From positions 62,001 to 126,000 of the forward strand of contig NZ_CP124621.1 of NCBI RefSeq assembly GCF_030012565.1: DNA of 64,000 nucleotides. The letters are read 5' to 3'. Shown here piece after piece: positions 59,270-64,000 of this stretch. The stretch's first letter is position 1. Each line of letters begins with the position of its first letter. The notes below the pieces were generated by a model, which searched no databases, was not told the DNA's origin, and saw nothing but the letters and a program-made list of their open reading frames with translations. Origin of the DNA: Mesomycoplasma ovipneumoniae (GTDB taxonomy: Bacteria; Bacillota_I; Bacilli_A; Mycoplasmatales; Metamycoplasmataceae). A program made the translations under genes and the position numbers.

Positions 59270-61225
59270 TTAGAATTGCTCAAATTTTAGCAATTTAATT
59301 ACCGGTTTACGATAACTTAGTCAAGAAATTATTAGGTAAATTACCGAAATAGACCCAAACATTATAAGTCATATTATTATAAGTAAAGCCCCAACTTGGC
59401 TCAGCGAGGGTAGTAAAATATCTTGACCAATTATTGCGGTATAAATTTTACCCATTGACGGAATGAAAACAACTGAATTAATAAATAAAATAAAAAGTGA
59501 AATTATAATAATATTTAGTCAATGGTAAAAGAAAATTTGTCAGGTTTTAGCATTTAGTGCCTTTAGGATTCCAATTAATTTCATTTTTGAATCACTCAGG
59601 TTTTTAGCATAAAAGACTGTCTGAATTAGTAAAATTATAATAAATAAAACTAAAATAGCACCAATAACTATATTTGTAAATGATTGTGTATTTAAGATTG
59701 ATTTTGTTATGCCACCTAGAGACGATTGGGTTTCAAATTCTTTGTTGTTTTTAGCAAAGTTTTCAATATTATTAGCTAAATCATCATCAATTTTAAAATA
59801 CAGTTTCAATACTCAAGGGTCAATTTTTTCTGGCTTATTGTTGTCAAGATTTTCATTTGGCGGCCCACTATTTTTTTGCACAGGTTTTGCTGATTCAAAA
59901 AATTTATGATGTAAAAAGCTAAAATTTAGTCTGTCTAAAGTAGACAAACTACTTATACCAACTACTTTTAGATCTACGGCTGTGTTGCGAAAACTTGAGA
60001 CACTAATTTTTTGATTGTTCGGTTTTTCTATATTAAATTTTGTTGCCAGCGATTTTGAAATTATTACTTCATCTTTGTTTTGAATGTTTCTGCCTACTAA
60101 ATTTTTGTTGTCAAAAATAAATCTTTTTTTAAAAAAATCACTTTCATCAATATAGTCAACAGAAGAATCAAACTCTACTTTATCGCCATAAGTGAAAGTA
60201 ACCTTAGGAAAGGTAAAAATAGGAACAATTTTTACAATTTTTGGGTTATCTTCTTGAAGTTTTGTGATTTCATTAGTAGAAAATGTGTTTATTTCTGCAT
60301 TTGGTTTTTTGGTTATTACAACCGAATCTAATTGATATTCAATCGTGTTTTGCAAATTAGTGCTGCTAATATTTAAATTTAAGACCCCAAATAATAATGT
60401 CCCAAAAAAACTGGTTAAAAAAAGCAATAAAAATAAAATACTTGAAGTAAGTTTTGATTTAAAATCAGTAATTGTTAATAAAAAACCTGTCTTAAATTCC
60501 TGTTTAATTTTTGAAAGTTTTGAATTTTTAGCGGTATTTTGATAATTTAAATCGCCGTTTTTAGAAATTAATGACTGATTTTGGCTATTTTTGTCAAAAA
60601 TTTCCTCAGTAATTTTGTTTTTTTCAATATAAACAATTTTGTCGGCATATTTTTTTGCTAAATCAAGGTTATGGCTGACTACTAAAATAGTTTTATTTTT
60701 GGAAATATTAGTTAAATTTTCAAATACAATTTTTGCATTTTCAATATCTAAATTTCTTGTTGGTTCGTCAAGTAATATAAAACTACTATCGCGTGAAAGT
60801 GAACGTAAAATTGCAATTCTTTGCCTTTCACCCCCAGATAAATTATTTACTTTTTGTTCAAGTTGTTCAGTTTTTATCGACATTAAATTTGCATTTTGAT
60901 TTAATGCATTTTTGTCTAAAAGTTTATTTATTACATTATTTCCTATTAAAATATTGTCATTAGATGTAATTTTTTCAATTAAATTAAAATCTTGAAAAAC
61001 AACATCAACTAATGGTTTTTTAATTTCAGAACCATTTTCATCAAAAAAAGAAATGTTTCCACTATCTTTTTTTGTAAAACCGCCAATTAAATTAATAAGA
61101 GTTGTTTTACCAATTCCTGATTCGCCAACTACAAAAGTTACTTTGTTCGAAGGAATTTCAAGATTTAGTGAACTAAAAATAAATCTGTCATCAATTTTTT
61201 TTGTTAAATTTTGAATTTTTATCAT
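59270..61225 (-). CDS. ABC transporter, ATPase-FtsX permease fusion (copy A)
   Basis: 651 aa with TGA-Trp; ATG 61225 after GAGGAAAA. N-terminal ATPase: Walker A GESGIGKTT, signature LSGGERQR, Walker B FILLDEPTRNLD. After a linker comes one membrane helix (about 265-290), an extracellular MacB-like domain of about 200 residues, and three C-terminal helices of the FtsX type. MacB/LolCDE-like mechanotransmitters export or extract lipids, lipoproteins or peptides. It is a paralogue of copy B, shorter by about 110 residues in the outside domain. Substrate unknown. Confidence 0.8.
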
Positions 61226-61302
61226 TTTTCCTCAGGTCTAAAATTAAAAAACTTGTAAATCTTTTTTATATAAATATAAAAAATCACGAATGTGATTTTA
61301 GA

Positions 61303-63585
61303 TTATCTCAATAAAGTTGCGACATCTTTTCGATATGTTTTATAAGAAATTAATAGGTAAATAAAAGACATAGAAACAAAACTGACTAACCAAGTTAAAA
61401 GAAAAATTACGACAATTTGCGAATAATCTGGCTGAAATAAGTTTTGATTCAGAACTATTTTGTAAATTTCCGGGACAATCAAAGTTGATAAAATTATACC
61501 TACAAAAAATACAAATACGCTAATAATTATTAAATTTAATCAATGGTACATGAAAATTTCTAGCGTTTTACCACCTAGTGATTTTAAAACTGCTATCGAT
61601 TTTTTCTTAAAATTAGAAAGATTTACAGCATAAACGCTAATAAAAATCAATAAAGTAATACCAAGAACAATAATTGAAGCAAAAATAATCGCAATCGAAG
61701 TAAATTGGGTGGCAAAGAGATGGTGTCTTATTTCATCAATCCCTCCAGAGGTTGAATAATAACGTTTGACACCAGATTTACTATATTTATCTAAAAAATC
61801 TTGAATATTATTATAAAGATTTTCTTGATTAAAAAAGACTAAAAATTCTTTAGGATGTGCTTGGCTGAAAAAATTTTCGGCTTCACTGTTAAAAATTACT
61901 ACATTCCCGGATACTTCTGAAGTATTATTAGTAGTTTTATCAGCATCAAAAATACCAACAACTTTAAAAATATAATGACTATCAAAAGGTGTATTAATTT
62001 GTATTAGTTTTCCAATTTTATCAGCAATACTAGAGCTAACTGCAATTTCGTCGAATGCTTGAGGTAAATTACCTTGAGTTAAATTTATTGAATTTGCCTG
62101 GCTTGAATTTTGATAAAAATATTTACTAATAGTCGGAGGATCAAATATTGTTTCGCTGCCTGCTACTAAACCACTAAAGTCAAGAGAATAAAAATTATCT
62201 GGTAAAATTCTGAAGTCATGAAAATTTTCGAATGTTTCTCCATATCCCTTTTCATATATTGTTTTTAATTTATTTGTATGAATTAAAGAGAACTTGGGTT
62301 GATCAAAACTTTTTTCTTCAATTACTCCAACAATTTTTAATTCTTCAAAATACTTAGAATAAGAAATTTTTATTTTTTTTCCTATTGGGTTTTGGATTTT
62401 AAGTTGGTTAATAATTTTCTCAGGTAAAATAACTTCGTCTTGATTAGATATAAAATTATTATTAAATTTTTGGCTTTTAATAATGTCAGCAAATCTATTT
62501 TTAAAAAAATCTGACTCATCAACAGGGAAAATTTCGCCTGTTGAAATTTTTTTATCATCATAACTAAATTTAAAAAATTGTAAATGAGAATATATCGGTA
62601 TTATTTTCTCTATTTTTGGGTTTTCTTTTTTAAGTTTTTCTAATTCATTAATATGTAAGGAAGAAAGTCCCTTTTCGCTTACACCTAAAGTGTCTAAATT
62701 ATATTGAACAACGTTGTCAAAATTAATATTTTTAGCGGAAATATTTAAGTTAACAAATAAAACTACACCAAAAATCATTGCTAAAAATGAAACTAAAACA
62801 AGAATAAAAGTAGTAATTTTCGATCTAAAATCAGCAAAAGATAAAAGTAAGGCGACTTTTGCTTTTTGGTAAAAAGACGATTTTTTATATACTTTATTTT
62901 CAGTATTTTCTAAAAAACTATTCGTAGATATTTGAAGATTTTTTTGGGGTTTATCTTTATTTTCTACTGATTGAATATTTTCATTTTCTACATAAATAAT
63001 TTGATGAGCATATTTTTTTGCAAGTTCTAAATTATGGCTTACAACTAAAACAGTCTTATTTTGTGATATTTTAACTAACAAATCAAGCAATGCAATTGAG
63101 TTTTCTTTATCTAAGTTCCCAGTTGGCTCGTCAAGTAAAATAAAGTCGGCATTTCTTGATGAACTTCTCAAAAATGCAGCTCTTTGCTTTTCACCACCTG
63201 ATAAATTCTTAGCTAATCGATTTAATTTTTGACTATTTATGTTAATTGCACTAGCTTCGTTTTCGATTTGGTTATTTTCAACATAACGATTTAGAATATG
63301 ATTTGCAATTAAAATATTATTTTTAATTGACAGTGATTCTATCAAATTAAAATCTTGAAAAACAACGTCCACCAAAGGATTTTCAATTTCATTACCATTT
63401 TTAAAAAAAGAAATTTCACCACTATCCTTTTTTGTAAAACCAGCAATTAAGTTAATCAGAGTGGTTTTCCCAATTCCTGATTTTCCAACAATAAAAGTTA
63501 TTTTATTTGATGGAATCTCGAGATTTATTGAGTTAAAAATAATTTTATTGTTAAATTTTTTTGATAAATTTTCAATTTTTATCAT
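61303..63585 (-). CDS. ABC transporter, ATPase-FtsX permease fusion (copy B)
   Basis: 760 aa. The same architecture as copy A and about the same first 230 residues (MIKIENLSKKFNNKIIFNSI; Walker A GKSGIGKTT, signature LSGGEKQR, Walker B FILLDEPTGNLD), then helix 1 (about 260-285), a 380-residue outside domain, and three C-terminal helices ending KDVATLLR. 77 bases separate it from copy A, so the two are probably co-transcribed and may pair as a heterodimer. The substrate is unknown; there is no accessory lipoprotein next to it in the window. Confidence 0.8.
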
Positions 63586-63595
63586 CTAAATAAAC

Positions 63596-63838
63596 CTCTT
63601 GTTTGGAATTAAATGATTTAATAGCAACTTTGGTCATATTTTTTAAGGGAATTAATAAACTCTTTAGTATAAAAATCAATGTGCACCGACATATTTGACA
63701 TTAATATTGAGTTCACCGTTGTTAGTTTTTAATATTTGTGTTTATTTTTTAGGTTTTAGCAGTTATTGTGAATATCGAAAAGGATGCAATTATTAAGTAG
63801 TAATTTAGATCTCACTTTGTTCATGATAAACCTCGCAT
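63596..63838 (-). pseudogene. Degenerate small gene upstream of the ABC pair
   Basis: ATG 63838 opens MRGLSWTKWDLNYYLIIASF then stops after 29 codons. Coding-like pieces continue in other frames (TNNGELNINVKYVGAHWF, then NMTKVAIKSFNSKQEVYLDD) up to the ABC start. It looks like a frameshifted short exported protein, or alternatively a leader peptide. Weak evidence. Confidence 0.3.
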
Positions 63839-63861
63839 ATTATTAATTTAATTAATAAAAA

Positions 63862-63867
63862 AATTAT
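63862..63867 (-). promoter_or_regulatory. -10 box of the ABC transporter unit
   Basis: TATAAT on the minus strand about 275 bases before copy B and 24 bases before the degenerate gene. 63868-64000 is AT-rich and non-coding as far as it goes. Confidence 0.4.
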
Positions 63868-63974
63868 AACAAATTTTTAGTTTTTTGAATACATTTTTTT
63901 ATTAAATGAAAAAAAATTTAAAAAAATAAAAAATTAAATATTTTTAAAATAAATTACACAAAAAATTTGAACCA

Positions 63975-64000
63975 TTAGCCTTTTTATCAACGATTTTGAC
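63975..64000 (+). repeat. Short repeat at the window edge
   Basis: CTTTTTATCAACGATTTTGA matches CTTTTTATCAATGATTTTGA (23615-23634), downstream of the membrane-protein gene, and roughly 12538-12557 after its paralogue. Another member of that repeat may begin here. Confidence 0.35.

Noticed and set aside
1-64000. Replication origin
   Set aside because: No dnaA/dnaN genes and no cluster of DnaA boxes seen.

Overview
The window is very AT-rich, reads TGA as tryptophan (most long genes only stay open if TGA is sense), has no cell-wall genes, and carries many lipoproteins and short promoters. It is a mollicute chromosome. Gene content (PotD lipoprotein region, fused SecDF, PolC, pgi/pyk glycolysis, glycerophosphodiesterase, tRNA order Arg-Pro-Ala-Met-Ile-Ser-fMet-Asp-Phe) fits the Mesomycoplasma hyopneumoniae / flocculare / ovipneumoniae / dispar group. 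The species itself is inferred, not proven.

Layout. 1-4.7 kb: polyamine uptake (potC end, potD), a leucine-rich-repeat lipoprotein, tsaB and an unrecognised exported protein. 4.8-11.4 kb: pyrH-frr-cdsA-polC. 11.4-15.3 kb: an insertion that duplicated about 280 bp of polC/S1-gene sequence and added a membrane-protein gene, then S1 gene-pgi, an IS3-type remnant and rpmA/rplU. 16-19 kb: ung, an M42 aminopeptidase, a small secreted-peptide candidate and an LRR protein. 19-22.3 kb: pyk and infC-rpmI-rplT-rpmB behind a structured leader. 22.4-24.3 kb: a second membrane-protein gene and a repeat element. 24.3-29.2 kb: gyrA, a ZIP transporter and nine tRNA genes. 29.2-37 kb: rbgA, a two-repeat lipoprotein, a broken lipoprotein, a damaged lepB, and a tightly overlapped minus-strand operon nusB-hyp-tlyA-sufS-sufU-rluB. 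37.2-44.3 kb: deoB; a C39-peptidase ABC exporter with a small accessory protein; ybeY-cdd-era; dihydrolipoamide dehydrogenase. 44.3-51.3 kb: GDSL lipoprotein, MFS transporter and glpQ, interleaved with repeat elements. 51.3-64 kb: glyA, secDF, hisS-aspS, another repeat element and two large MacB/FtsX-like ABC proteins.

The most striking structure is a family of non-autonomous mobile elements (E1-E8 here). They have near-identical terminal inverted repeats (CCYGAGTTTCCCAGTTT) and, where the edges are clean, direct target duplications of 26, 30, 35 and about 37 bp. One copy has inserted into the GDSL lipoprotein gene and cut off its Ser-rich tail. The long copies share an internal promoter, a ribosome-binding site and an aborted start, as if they were deletion derivatives of an IS.

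The best candidate for an undescribed functional system is a split peptide-secretion system: a 91-residue precursor with a Gly-Gly-type leader (17.8-18.1 kb), a C39-peptidase/ABC exporter with an intact Cys-His-Asp triad (38.5-40.5 kb), and a translationally coupled one-helix accessory protein. Precursor and exporter share a short upstream box. The link is an inference.
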